Translations under genes and position numbers: made by a program
The notes under the pieces: model-generated
The model's input: only the letters and a program-made list of their open reading frames with translations
Database searches by the model: none
What the model was told of the DNA's origin: nothing
DNA from: Hyphodiscus hymeniophilus
Lineage: Eukaryota; Ascomycota; Leotiomycetes; Helotiales; Hyphodiscaceae
Length of the DNA: 64,000 bases
Assembly (NCBI GenBank): GCA_016508695.1
Contig: VNKQ01000006.1
Location: 1,302,001 to 1,366,000, forward strand
Direction of reading: 5' to 3'
Shown: one piece after another, positions 46,649 to 58,600 of the stretch
How positions within the stretch are numbered: the stretch's first letter is position 1
How the letters are laid out: each line of letters starts with the position of its first letter

Positions 46649-47074
46649 TCTCATAGCGATTTCTGCTCCAACCTACAGAGCCCGAATGTCCCAATTATCG
46701 GTACTGTAGCTGCACAGGGTCTGCAAGCAGACCCCGGGCTTCACACGTCCGGTTGCACTTGTCCCTCATGCGTAATATCCCCAGATATAGCCGGGACGAA
46801 TTCGATCAGTGCAGGTTCTCCGATATTTTTCGGCAAGGCAAGTCAAAGCTCCAAGAAGCAGAGATAGTATATCCATCAACTTCTTTGCGAGGTGAGGGGT
46901 ATACGAAAGCTCCAATCCTGTCGCAGCGGTAATTCTATACTGTATCAGTCCTCAACCTGGTTGTTTCGCCCTATCGCTACCAGCCACCAAATTTGAGCCG
47001 ATTTTCCTCCCATATCTTCAAATTGAAGGCCGTAAATGCGACATACAAAAATGTACGCCCTACAAAGACGCCGT
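46649..47074. other. Intergenic between fragment and membrane protein gene
   Basis: I see no gene. A plus-strand frame from about 46603 to 46889 is open but has no in-frame ATG. Confidence 0.4.
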
Positions 47075-48526
47075 TTAAAAGTGCGGAAGAAATTTTGACC
47101 AATCGACTGTGTCATATGCGCTCGCAGGTAGGGAACGAAGTTGGATGATATCAGCAATGAAGAGGTACGTTCGAGCATGACAATAGAAGACACCAATTAC
47201 ATAGATGGGTAGTATGGCCTTCAATGGAACATTGAATTGAGGATCCTGGGACACTGTATTGTTGCGGACGCAGGCGGCGACGTAATTCAGCTTTGACTTT
47301 CGCCGTCCAACGTAAGGGTTCTTGGAGACCTTCTCGATATCAGTGGCATTCTGTGCACCCGCTCGGAAGGTTTTTTGTAGAAGAGGCCACCAGACAAACC
47401 CAAATTCAGTGACTACCCAGTATGCAATCAACGATGCGCACATAGTGCCTGCTGCCGCTCGCCATAGTGTGAGCTCTGTCTGGGTTGGGAAGCTGTAATT
47501 CCAGCCGGCCACAAATATACTGGAGTAGACAGCCGTCACTCCGAAAAAGATCCACTTGATGTTGCCCGGGAGTTCTAACGAATATGTGTTCTCGAATCGG
47601 CTTACTGGTCGCACGGTAGGGCCGAACACAATACCCAAGCATCGCAGGATATTAATCCAATTCGACCAGTATATCGACCACGGCCATTCCTTTCGACTGA
47701 CGAAATCAAGTGGCGTACGACTGTAGGGCGTTGCGGCTTGATCACCAGCCTCGCAGAGAATTTCAGCCATCGTAGCTTTAGTCTCAATGATGACCGAAGT
47801 GGTAACATCTGCAGGTTTGTACCTCCAACACAAGACTGTGCCGAAGGAACAGACGATGAACGCCGCAGTTGTCAACTCGCCGCAAGTGATTGCGAGATTT
47901 TGTGCTCGACGTCCAGCCATATCTATAACGAACCAAACGATCTGCGACACGGTAAAGATCCGTAGCACCCCGTCCACTTTATTTTTGTCTCGAATATCCT
48001 CCTTGCTGATGGAAGGGAATTCGATGTATCTTTTGGTCCACAAGTAGTGGACTTGTTTCGCGTCAATAGGGAAGGGAGGAAACTCTTTGCTATGAAGTAC
48101 GAACCCCCCCATATCAGCGTAGAAAGCGTGTGTCATCGTCCAGCCTTCTACTCCTGATTTGCGGAACTGTTGCACTGAATTCCGAGCAGAGACCAATTGA
48201 CCTAGAGCAATCTGGAAAAGAAATTCCGGTCCGAGGAATGCGAGAGCAGTGATGTATATTCGTCGTCGAAAAACACGGAATTGAGAGTCGTCGGATCCTG
48301 GAACGTTCAAGCAAAGAACGGACCACGAGCAGAGAAACATGGTAATTCCGCAGCTATATATGATGTCGATGGTCCCTCTGCCATTCGGGCCAGATGACCA
48401 TCCTCGCTTGGGGCCATCGGGAATGGCATTTACGACTGAAGTTGAGTTTCCATCGGTGTTTTGAGCTTCGCAAGTAATTAAGAGGTCAAGATAGATACAA
48501 GCAAGGAACAAACGTTGCGAAAGCAT
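47075..48526 (-). CDS. Fungal multipass membrane protein of unknown function
   Basis: Single exon, 483 residues. A signal peptide (about 1-21, ending CEAQN) is followed by GWSSGPNGRGTIDIIYSC and the hydrophobic ITMFLCSWSVLCLNVP. This start recurs in a large ascomycete family of integral membrane proteins without assigned function. Further hydrophobic segments lie around residues 92-110, 205-225, 238-255, 335-355, 375-400 and 440-462. The conserved-looking end is LRSLPASAYDTVDWSKFLPH. No catalytic motif is visible. The numbers are from reading hydrophobicity by eye. Confidence 0.78.
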   Translation of the reverse strand: MLSQRLFLACIYLDLLITCEAQNTDGNSTSVVNAIPDGPKRGWSSGPNGRGTIDIIYSCGITMFLCSWSVLCLNVPGSDDSQFRVFRRRIYITALAFLGPEFLFQIALGQLVSARNSVQQFRKSGVEGWTMTHAFYADMGGFVLHSKEFPPFPIDAKQVHYLWTKRYIEFPSISKEDIRDKNKVDGVLRIFTVSQIVWFVIDMAGRRAQNLAITCGELTTAAFIVCSFGTVLCWRYKPADVTTSVIIETKATMAEILCEAGDQAATPYSRTPLDFVSRKEWPWSIYWSNWINILRCLGIVFGPTVRPVSRFENTYSLELPGNIKWIFFGVTAVYSSIFVAGWNYSFPTQTELTLWRAAAGTMCASLIAYWVVTEFGFVWWPLLQKTFRAGAQNATDIEKVSKNPYVGRRKSKLNYVAACVRNNTVSQDPQFNVPLKAILPIYVIGVFYCHARTYLFIADIIQLRSLPASAYDTVDWSKFLPHF

Positions 48527-49251
48527 AGCGTATTATTGTACAAGTACCACTTCGATTCGCCCAAAGGTAAGACACTTAACAGAGATCGGACTGGAGAATA
48601 GCTAGTTTTGATATATGATTGAGCATGAAGGGGGCTTCTCTAAGGCCGCCAGGTGCCTTGTAGGAAGAGTTTCATCTGTAAGGCTTGTTGGATTAAGCCT
48701 ACATGGGGTCATGACTAGGCCAACTACACTGTTGATTGGGACATATCCTGCAGGAAGGTCGTGAGTGTTTCAACCGGGCTCATCCATGACATGTGAGGTG
48801 CTGGCATGCATATACGGATAAATCAACAACACCTGGAAGCCAATCAGCTCCTAGAGCAGCCGCACTTTACGACTTGATTCGGCAAAGTGAAGTCAATCAG
48901 TTTTGCCCCTTGACCAGTGGTGTGGTGTTGATACTTATGGGCCGTGCCGTACTCCTTTTGAAAGCGCTAAACCTGAGCGGGAGCTAGATTAGTGACAAAC
49001 ACTATTACGCGCGCCTAGGCCAGAGTTTCAAGATATTTTTGTGTACCGGCTTTCTTGTCTTTCGTAATTGTCGCACAAATTGTCCCTACGAACGCACTAT
49101 CAAGAGATCCGACTGTCTCTGATCGCACTGGCCTTCATCGTTCGACAACGCACGAACAATTACTCCATACTCTTTGGCTCCATTGAAGAGTACTCCATTA
49201 CGCTCCTTCAGCCCTGTGTTTCATCGACCTTTCCTCCCGACTCGAAGCAAC
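48527..49251. other. Divergent spacer, membrane protein to methyltransferase
   Basis: About 725 bp between two head-to-head genes, so it holds both promoters. No other feature seen. Confidence 0.5.
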
Positions 49252-50157
49252 ATGTCAAACCCAGACGAAGAACCGCTGATCAATCCTAATCGAACGTTGC
49301 AAGACTACTACTCATCTCTGGAGTCAAGAATTGGATATCGGCTTGTTTTAGGGGGCACACGGCATTTTGGGTATTGGACAAAGGACACACTATGGCCCTT
49401 CCCGCTCAACAGTGCGCTACGCGCAATGGAAGATCATCTTTTCGACACATTACACCTAGAGAACGGCTCGCTAGTTCTGGATGCTGGTTGTGGAGTAGGG
49501 CATGTTGCAATACACATGGCTAAACGTGGCCTCCGAGTTTCTTGCATCGATGTGGTTGACAGGCACATTAGTCGAGCCAAACGAAATGTCCATGCCAACG
49601 GCTTCGACGGTACCATCGCAGTCCGGAAAATGGACTACCACCACCTTGATAGCTTCGCAGACAACACCTTTGACGGTGCCTATACGATGGAGACATTTGT
49701 GCACGCTACGGATCCCGAACTTGCTCTTAGCGAGTTTTTCAGAGTCCTAAAGCCAGGGGGAACCATTGCTTTGTATGAGTACGATCATAACAATTTGAGC
49801 AAAGCTCCCCAAGACATCAGGACGTCTTTGGAACAGATCAACAAGTATACCGCTATGCCGTCGAATGCGCGGTTTGAACAAGGGGTACTTCAACGTATGA
49901 TGACGGAGGTGGGCTTCGAAGACATCGAGGTGAATGATCTCTCGGTAAATATCACACCGATGCTGCGATTGTTCTTCGTTCTCGCGTACTTGCCATACTT
50001 GATTGTAAAGCTCTTTGGTCTTGAATCTATATTTATCAACACTGTGGCCGCTGTTAAGCTGTATAAGACGCGAGATTACTGCCGGTACGTCGCTGTATCG
50101 GCAAGAAAGCCGTCGGCATCGGAAAAAAGGGATGGGGTCCGCGAGAGAAAGAAATAG
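49252..50157 (+). CDS. Class I SAM-dependent methyltransferase (sterol/small-molecule type)
   Basis: Single exon, 301 residues from the first ATG in frame (context AACATGT). SAM-binding motif I is VLDAGCGVG at 75-83. SCIDVVDRHISRAKRN follows as the beta-2 acidic loop region, then FDGAYTMETFVHATDP and the post-II VLKPGGTIALYEYD. The start RTLQDYYSSLESRIGYRLVL and HFGYWTKD resemble the Erg6-like methyltransferases that act on sterols and other small molecules. The C-terminal region has a hydrophobic segment (LRLFFVLAYLPYLIVKLFG) that may touch membrane. Substrate is unknown. It lies next to an amidohydrolase and an SDR. Confidence 0.83.
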   Translation: MSNPDEEPLINPNRTLQDYYSSLESRIGYRLVLGGTRHFGYWTKDTLWPFPLNSALRAMEDHLFDTLHLENGSLVLDAGCGVGHVAIHMAKRGLRVSCIDVVDRHISRAKRNVHANGFDGTIAVRKMDYHHLDSFADNTFDGAYTMETFVHATDPELALSEFFRVLKPGGTIALYEYDHNNLSKAPQDIRTSLEQINKYTAMPSNARFEQGVLQRMMTEVGFEDIEVNDLSVNITPMLRLFFVLAYLPYLIVKLFGLESIFINTVAAVKLYKTRDYCRYVAVSARKPSASEKRDGVRERKK

Positions 50158-51445
50158 TCTGCTTCGTCTGATGTCAATATCTATGTTTCGCATCAGTATC
50201 TGAGAGGCGTACAGCCTGTATTGATTTTCCTAGTGACACCATTATTCGTGTCCAGCTGTTCAATAACTTCTCTCAAACCGAAACTGCACGGCCACCCTAC
50301 CTATTTTCGCCTATTCTTTGCAAGAAAATAGCATTCACATGCAACATGGCATTTTTGCATCAATCAACGAAAGACAGGATGGTCGAATCGGGAAGGGTAC
50401 ATTCTCAACGATCAAATGAGATGAAATTACCGACTGACGTATCATTTAACCCGACCTTCATGAAGCGGTTGCTCTCCACAAGTTCAACAGCATTGAGTCA
50501 CCTACAAGATTTTCCAAATTTTCACTCTTCAAGCAGCGAACAGGGCACCAAAATTTCCATACGACAGCATGGCAAAACCCCTGGGAGATCGAATTGGAAG
50601 TCTGGGTCTATCTGAAAAGGTAGTCAATGGGGAGTTTTGGAGATTGCCACCGGTACTCCTTCCCGCTCGGGGTGGGAGCTATCCTTCATATATCAATGTT
50701 ATATTTTTACACCCAGACGAGAAAAGAGAGAGTACCATACTGGTAGCACATCACAGCTACCCAATTACTCGCTGTGTCGTTTAAGCTTCAAAACTTGGTG
50801 TCTAGTCTGCAACGACTTTACCCTGGATGTTTACATGCCAGTTGTACTACCAGCTGCGAAGCTTTTGTTACTATTGAAAGCTCTATCCGCTGAGTTGGAG
50901 GTGTTCGAGGTTTATTACAATTCTCTTAAATTCTTTTTGTAAAGGTTTGTTCACCAAGCGAGTTTGAGAACCTTGGTTCATACCTAAGGTAAATGAAGCT
51001 ATCCTTAAATTCACGTGATGATTATTGTACCTCGCGCGCCTAAATGCACTTAATTCCGCTTGAAGAACACAGTAACCACACCCGCTGAGTATTTATGAGC
51101 ACATCAAGCGGTTAAAACATTAGGATTTACTGGCCTGTGATGAATATTACTAGTTGTTAAAAATGCTGCAGCGATTCAATGTCATGTGAAATGACCACCT
51201 CCCAGAAAAAAGACACACTCACTCTTACAACAGACCTTGAGCTCAGATACCTGTGAAAATACTCAAGTTCGGCTTCTCAACTCTATGAATAATCTGGAAC
51301 TCCTCTAACATCCTTATCTCACGTGCTCAGGGGTTCGCTTATCTCACCCTCGATTAGAGCTGCGCCGAGACTTTTGTAACTCCTCGGCACCTCATCACAC
51401 TCCGTCTTCGTGAAACCAGCGTAACCTTGAAAAGGCTCGACAACG
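50158..51445. other. Intergenic, methyltransferase to amidohydrolase
   Basis: About 1.3 kb, AT-richer from 50.9 to 51.2 kb. Short overlapping frames near 50.35-50.94 kb show no familiar motif. Confidence 0.45.
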
Positions 51446-53602
51446 ATGGCATCGAGGGGCCTCAAAGCTCTCGCGGTGCTGAGCACAGCTTTCGTTGCGC
51501 TCGTTGTGAGCTTCATGCTTGCTAGGAAGCATGACTCAACGAAATCGACTTTATACTGCACATCGGGCAACACTTCATCCTCCATTGAGACCCTTGATCG
51601 GGGCGCAAATGGGTTGAAAGGAATTGCTAAATGCTTTCGTGTTGAAAGTGGCATATTTGCAGAAGTTTTGGAGGCCAAAAGTAAAGTGAACGATGGTGAG
51701 AAAATCACATATATTGACGGATTCGTTCTTCCTGGCATTATCGAGTCCCATGGTCATATCTTGCAGTATGGAGAGATGCTGGAGTCTGTCGCTTTGTATG
51801 GATCGGAAAGTGTCGCCGAGATGCGAGCTCGAATCAAGGAATTTTTGAAAGCTCATGAGGGTGAAGGATATGGCACGCGAGAGAAGTGGGTGAGAGGAGT
51901 TGGATGGGACCAAGCTTATTTTGGGGGAGTGATGCCGACTGCTGTTTGTTCTCAAATTGTGGAGACTTGGGGAAACTGCGCTGACACAGGTCTAGGAGGA
52001 ACTGGGAGATGATCCGCTACTGAAAGATCTGTACATTATGCTGGACCGTGTCGATGTCCACTGCGTTCTGACTTCTCAGAAAGTCCTCGATCTCTTGCCT
52101 AGCCCATTGCCCGAGGCGCCTCCCGGAGGAGTTGTTGTCATCGATCCAGGACCTGGGGTATTTTGCGATAATAGCATGGATACTATGATCTTCCCCGTCG
52201 CACCAAAACCCGATCGTGCACGGAAAACTCGCTGGTTTCAGACCGCCATGAAGGAGCTGAACAAAGTCGGGATAGTTGGAGTGGGAGACGCAGGAATGCG
52301 ACCCAATGATGTCTCAATCCTGGAGTCCATGGCAGAGAGTGGAGAGCTGACCATCAGGATCAACGTGATGTTAGAATGTGCCGAACGAAATACCTGGTGT
52401 CCGGATGAAATCCGCGAGTTGAAATTGCTCGAGTCTAGGGATGGCTTGGGGGCGAATACCTTGATGTTAGGAGGCGTCAAGCTTTTTGGAGATGGTGCTT
52501 TGGGAAGTTGGGGATGTGCTTTACTTGAGCCTTACAATGACAAATCGGAGACAAGCGGGACTATGCTGATCAATGAGACGGATTTGACTAGTGTGGTGAA
52601 CGAGGTATTTCCATTCTATCTCCTTCCAAACATTATCTAATTTGGACAGTGGTTCAATGCAGGATTTCAGGTCAATATTCACGCCATTGGAGACAGAGCC
52701 AATCGAGCCGCTGTGGATGCATTCGAATCCGTCCTTGGAGCTGATTGCAAAGGGTGTAATGAGGCAAGACGATTGAGAATTGAGCATGCCCAAATAATTG
52801 TCAGCTTCCTTCCATGTCGTCTTGGTGCCCTCAACTGATTTCCAACCAGCACCCGAATGATCAGAAGAGGATAGCTCAAATGGGAATAATCCCTAGCATC
52901 CAACCAACCCATGCAACATCGGACATGGCGTACGCCCTGTCCCGACTCGGTCCAGAACGCCTTTCAAAGTCTGCTTACCGCATGGCCAGCTTCTTCCCTC
53001 CCTCCGTCGAGCTCAACAGCAGTAAATATGCAGGTCCAGTGCTAGGATCTGATTTTCCCGTCGAGCCTCCGAATCCCTTCCACGGCATGTATGCGGCAGT
53101 GACTCGTTTGAACCCAGCAACTGCGACGAGTCCTTCGGGCGATGGAGGCTGGTATCCCGAAGAATCCTTGAGCGTAGAGCAGGCACTTCATGGCTTCACG
53201 CAAAATGCGGCATATGGATGGTTCAGAGAAGGAAGCACTGGGACCATCAAAGTTGGGAACTGGGCGGACTGGGTCGTTGTTGATCGAGATATCTTTGAGG
53301 ATGAGTCAGGGAAGAGTTTGAGAGATGTAGTCGTGAAGGAGACGTGGATGGGCGGGCGAAAGGTATATCCGCCTGAAGACCAAGAAAATGGGGACTGGAT
53401 CGTCAAGATCAATGAGGCGGTGCAAGATCCTCTTGCACCAATACGTGAGTTTCTGGTGGTTGTCAAAAAGCTGGTTGAGGCGCTGGCAAAGTTGGTCGAA
53501 GCCACAGCGAGCCTTTTGAGAGCGGTAACAGAGTTCCTGGATAGGAAATCAAGGTACCTGATACACTTGATGGGAGGGAAAGCAATAGAAAGTGATCTGT
53601 AG
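51446..53602 (+). CDS. Amidohydrolase family 3 (YtcJ-like) membrane-anchored protein
   Basis: Metal-dependent hydrolase of the amidohydrolase superfamily. Exons 51446-51943, 51996-52604, 52650-52799 and 52850-53602 give 669 residues; introns are 45-52 bp and phase 0. A hydrophobic segment near residues 8-26 suggests a signal anchor. The metal-binding HxH is H102-G-H104 (IESHGHIL). Later motifs are VGVGDAGM, GGVKLFGDGALGSWG (family hallmark), IHAIGDRA from H380, IEHAQII (H415) and LGSDFPVEPPNPF with D487. After the catalytic domain, a 60-residue helical tail (VVKKLVEALAKLVEATASLL) is added. The true substrate is unknown. Convergent with the SDR gene, 154 bp between stops. Confidence 0.87.
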
Positions 53603-53756
53603 TTCAGAACATATCGAACGGACAGAAAAGCTGATTATACAACGAAGCTCCTACTTTGCCATTAATCATGCAAGTGGGAAATTCCTTATTAGTCTTTATC
53701 TACATTACCACAAACTTCCCAACCACTCAGCTGCTGACCTTCGCTCAGCCATGCTT

Positions 53757-54976
53757 TCACGCGTTCTTCGCCTTCGCTCTTACCAAAGCCTTCAATTTAT
53801 CAAGCCCGAACATCCTCGGCATCACCCTATCAAAGACCCACGTACCGAACCACTGCAAAGAATTAGTATAATTTCACCCAAAATACACAACCCAAACCAG
53901 GATGAACTCACAGCTCTAATGAACCAAACGAAGAAAGCTTTGTTGCCCCTCCAAAGCCACTTAATCGGCTTTGGTTTTAATGCCTCCTTCACCACACCCC
54001 TAGCATAGACCTCATTACTCATAGCCCCTTCCTGACTATGTGTCACCCTCCTCTCGAAATCCGCCTTAATCGGCAAGTAGAGACTTCCCTCTGGCAGTTT
54101 CCTATCCCCGCGTGCGATATTACTCTGCACGCCCCCGGTAACCACAACCATGACCCTAACATCAAACGGCTCCAATTCTAGCCTCAGCGTCCGCGAATAC
54201 GCATGCAAAGCCGCTTTCGAAGCGTTGTACACGGAGCCAAAAGCGTAGGGCATGATACCAGCTACCGAGCCGATATTAAGTATGAGACCTTTGGAGGCGA
54301 TGAGGAGAGGGATGAAGGATTGCGTTATGGAGATCACGCCGAAGAAGTTCGTCTCGAAGCAAGCTCGCGCATCGTCCACAGAAACGTCCAGGGCCGGCAT
54401 GGTGCAGTTCCTTCCACTGTCTTCCGTGTCAGTTTCTTCCCTCTTTATTGTTCCTCAGTCGCCGAACCAAAAATCGAGGAATGGGATCATGCTGAAGGGA
54501 AGAGGGGGACAAACGCATTGTTGACCAAAATATCCAACCGTCCGCCCGTCAAACCGTCAACCTCTTTCTTCGCAGCTTCAATGCTCTCCTGATTCGTAAC
54601 CTCCAAGCTGACTGTCCAACATCCCAACGCTTCAAGATCCGTAATCGTCGCTTTATTGCGCGCCGTCGCTATGACATGGAGTCCTGCCAACCATCCATCA
54701 GCCTCGTCCCATTCGCTGTTTCCAAGACCGTTTCCTGTCTGCCAACTCTTGACCCCTTTCTCACGCATAAGGGGTGATACAGTAACACTCGTACCTTTTG
54801 AGAGAAATTCCCTACATAAAGCGTGCCCTATTCCGCCAGGTGAACATCTGCAATACGAGGCTGGTCAGCTCATGTTTGGACGATACTGTGCAACCCAATC
54901 GCTTGCGCCACCGCTTGCTGCTGGGATAGACGTACCCTGTGATCAAGACGCTTTTCTGGGTTTTTGTGATTGACAT
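53757..54976 (-). CDS. Short-chain dehydrogenase/reductase (Ayr1-like)
   Basis: NAD(P)-dependent oxidoreductase. Exons 54936-54976, 54795-54847, 54515-54683, 53912-54416 and 53757-53852 give 287 residues. All introns are GT-AG and in phase. The cofactor motif TGCSPGGIG (13-21) is assembled across the first intron. Next come HVIATARNK, the LVNNAG motif (split by intron 3), Ser138 (IGSVAG) and Tyr151-X3-Lys155 (YNASK). The C-terminal part has LWRGNKAFFVWFI, which may be membrane-associated. The start and layout resemble fungal Ayr1-type 1-acyl-dihydroxyacetone-phosphate reductases. Assignment to that exact reaction is tentative. Confidence 0.87.
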
Positions 54977-55647
54977 CTCGACCCAAGCATATAGAAGAGC
55001 GCAGATAGGCGTGTTTTTGATTTTTAAGACTTTGGAATGTAGACTGATCAGTCAATAAATAAGTCGTGCCGAGGCAGCTGACTTCGGCGATAAGATTGTT
55101 GCGAATTGAGTGATATATTCGATAACTAACTCTTGGTGTTGAAGAGATTTCTCCACTATATAGGGGTTGATTACTAAGTGCTTATTCAGGTATTCTTGAC
55201 AAACATAAAGTGCTGAGAATGCCCCATATTTCTCTTCATGGCAAATGCTTCTCAAAAGCTTCATGGTTCATATTTGGGCATAACCATGGCCATGAAGTGT
55301 TCTAAGAAGCCGAGTGGTATCCGTAGGGAGTTGCGATCTGGGTACGAGTATCAATCAAGTGTTGATTGGAAATCCGAGCCGTATCTTGGGATCACCAAAT
55401 TGTTATGGCGATGCAATTCAATAGGACTATTTTATAGAGTTATTATTCTCAGCTATAACACAGCAAGTTTTGATTTGATTACTTGATAGTTGACATCAGC
55501 AATGAGAAGTTGTTCTGTGTAGCTGCCATACAGGACTTCTCTTTCGAATGAGAATAAAAGAAACAAATGTGAGCAAAAGCAAGGACATGTGTACTCTCAA
55601 AACAGATGGAACAAGTCTAGAAGCAATAACGAGTGTGATCTGGAGGA
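54977..55647. other. Intergenic, SDR to Ser/Thr-rich gene
   Basis: SDR promoter and 3' end of the next minus-strand gene. No gene seen. Confidence 0.5.
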
Positions 55648-58600
55648 TCAGTAGTCCTCAAAGCGACCCCGGCCTCCATGTCGTCCACTACGGCCATGGT
55701 CGTGTGCCCCGAATCGAGAGCTCTCTTTGTGGTGGCGATCACGATGCTCGGATTCACCACCGAAGCCCTGGTCACCTCCTCCATATTCCTCCGACTCGCT
55801 ATCATATCCGTACCCCTCGCCGAAACCAAATTCGGGATCGTTCTCGTCGGCAAAGGGATCAAACCAGTCAGGGAGTCCGTCATCAGCGAAAGGGTCGGCA
55901 TTGCTATTGCCAACGTCATTTCCATTTTCGCCCCGATATCCATCAAGCCCTGGTTCACCTCCGCCGCCGCCATAACCAGATCCATCACTGCCATAATCAG
56001 ATCCGCCACTGCCATAATCAGATCCATCACTGCCATAGACGGGAACTGGTGGAAGGTAAGACGTGGGTTCTGAAGGTGGTGTATAGCTGCTGAAACTACC
56101 ACTCTGGGTTGAGGAGGCACCAGCCAAGACGCCCGAGGACTCGGAATTGGCCGATGGAGCAGAGTATGTAGGGGTCGATGGAATGTATTGAGATTCGACC
56201 GATGACGACGAAGAAGCAAATACACCCGAATTCTCAGATGTTGCCGTCGAAAAATTACTCAGCGAGGAAGTTGGATTATCATAGCCAAGTGACGAGCTGC
56301 TTAGCGGAGCTGAGACGGGTGATGTGACCAGCGTGGAGAGGGTGGATGTGGCCACAGCGAGACTGCTCGTCGATATTCCTGTATAAAAATGTCAGTCAGT
56401 TCTGCGAAGGAGGGTCGTCAAAATATATCTCACCTCCAGCTGTGGATGATGCAGCTAATTCTGAAGTAGAAATGTACTCCTCAGTGCAAGAAGAGCTAGA
56501 AATTTCTGGGGTGCTCGTAGGCGAAGCCGTTAATCCAGAAGACAGTTGGCCAGTTGATATGCTTTCGCCGGCAGACAATGAGGAACTGCTGATATACTGC
56601 CAGCTGCTGGGAGATGAATAAGCCGTGCCTGTCGGAAAACTTAACGAAGTTGCATTCCCGCCGGGGGAAGGTGCGTCTGGAGTTGAAGTGCTTACTCCAC
56701 TTACGGCACCAGAAGAAAGTGGGATAAAACCTGAACCGTATGGGCCACTTGAGGTTGGAGTAACTACTAGGGAAGTGGTTGTGGTGATGCCACCAACGAG
56801 GCTTGATGAACCAGGGATGACGCCACTTCCAGTTTGTCCATACGATGAGGTAGCATTTGCCGAATTGTATGGTCCGAGTGCAGAACTGCTGGCTCCTCCA
56901 ATAAGGTTTGAAGAGCTCGACACACTGCCGTACCCTGTTTGGTATGGCGGATTGGAAGGTATTGGACTAGATCCGGAAGATGATGCAGAGGCGCCAACTC
57001 CACCAGAAGCGATCGAGGATGAAGCGTATCCCGAGCTCAGCGGTCCAACAGTCGAATGCGGGTAATAATTAGTCCCAGTTGGGTAGCTGTAAATGCCTGG
57101 ATTTGTTGGAAACGGAGCCCAGCTGTACGAGAGTCCTCCGCCCGAAGACGAAATTAAGATACCAGAGACGCTGGACGTTGGCGCGCTTTCAGTTCCAATG
57201 GTTCCCCCAGAGCTTGACTCTGAGCTTAATGGGAATGGAGGAGCAGTGGAGTTGGGCGGGACGTATACACCAGGGTATGAGTATACTGGCTCAGTTGGAA
57301 CGATAGAACTTGATGCTGCCGCTCCTGCCGAAGTTGATGAGGCAATAGCTGATCCTGGTGTGGAATATAGGAACGAGTAGATTGAACTACTTGGCAGTGA
57401 CGAGATATTTGCTCCTGATGGCAACTGTGTCGAGTTGGAAGGGAATATGGGTGAAGAGCTAACAGATGCTGTGTAGGTTGTACCAACCGAGTTTGATGCG
57501 GTAAGGCCGCCAGATGTTGCATTAGTAGCAAAAGAAGAAGACAACGTTGCTCCATATGGTGCGGAAGATGGGAAAGCCAAAGTGGTCACAACTGATGAAT
57601 TGAGAACGGTGGTAAATGTTTGGCTAGAAGATGGAGTCGATATGGGAAGGCTGTCCGTGATAACAAACGTGTCATAGATCGTCTGCACGATCGTCTCCGT
57701 AATTTCTACAGTTGAAAAGAGAGTAGTTATTTGTTCACTAGCGCTATCAGTATTGGAGACGACACTCGTAATGGCGAGGGTCGAAGTTTGAGTGATGGTG
57801 CTGCTCCCAACTCCAATGGAGGAGCCAGATCCATTGACCAGCGAGGATGAGGTTTGCATCGAAGCAAATCTTGACGATGCATAGGCCTTGGATGAATAGC
57901 TTGACGGCGTTGTGAGAGTACCCCCAGCGATTGACGAATTGTTCCCGGCTGAAAGGCTACTCGGGGCCGCCGAAGAGAGAGATGATGGTGGAAAGCCGCC
58001 GTAGTATGGGTTCGAAGGGAGCGAGACCAGTGGAGGGGCAGTCGGAACGACTATGATTGAAATCGACGACAAAGATGTGAATGTTCCATCGGCTGTGGAA
58101 GAGCTTTCCGACTCGTAGGAGACGGGTGGTGAACCACCATAGCCATTATAGCTCCCGTATGTTGGATTGGGTGGAATAGAGGCAGTCGAATTGGTCGCCG
58201 AAGCCGAGGGAAGAGTTGTAAAAACTCCTCCTGCAGTAGATGAGGCAACAACTGGGGGAATATATTCAGAGAAAGGATCTGTGGTCGGAGCCGCACTTGA
58301 CGTCGGGGCTCCGCCATCAATATAGCTGAAGAAGTTGTAAGGAGTAGCCGTTGCGACGGATACGGCATCAGAGAGCGTGGAAGACACATCAGATGGTAGC
58401 GAAGTCGAGATAGGATCGTATGTAGAGACAGTGGAAGATACTGGATAATATTAGCTTCAAGCTTCGGATGATTGGGGTGGACGACTTACTAGAAGGCAAG
58501 ACACTCGATGTTTCTTCACCAGAAGAATCGGAAGTGGCAGACAAGAACTCAGGAACAGGGCTCGTCGTGACGGTAGGCTGAGGACCAACGCCAGGGAACG

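Noticed and set aside
46603..46889. Plus-strand open frame containing GCTCPSC
   Set aside because: No in-frame ATG, no clear splice sites and no similarity I recognise. It did not match a fungal pheromone-precursor pattern.
50346..50942. Cluster of overlapping short plus-strand frames
   Set aside because: None carries a motif and joining them by plausible introns gave nothing familiar.
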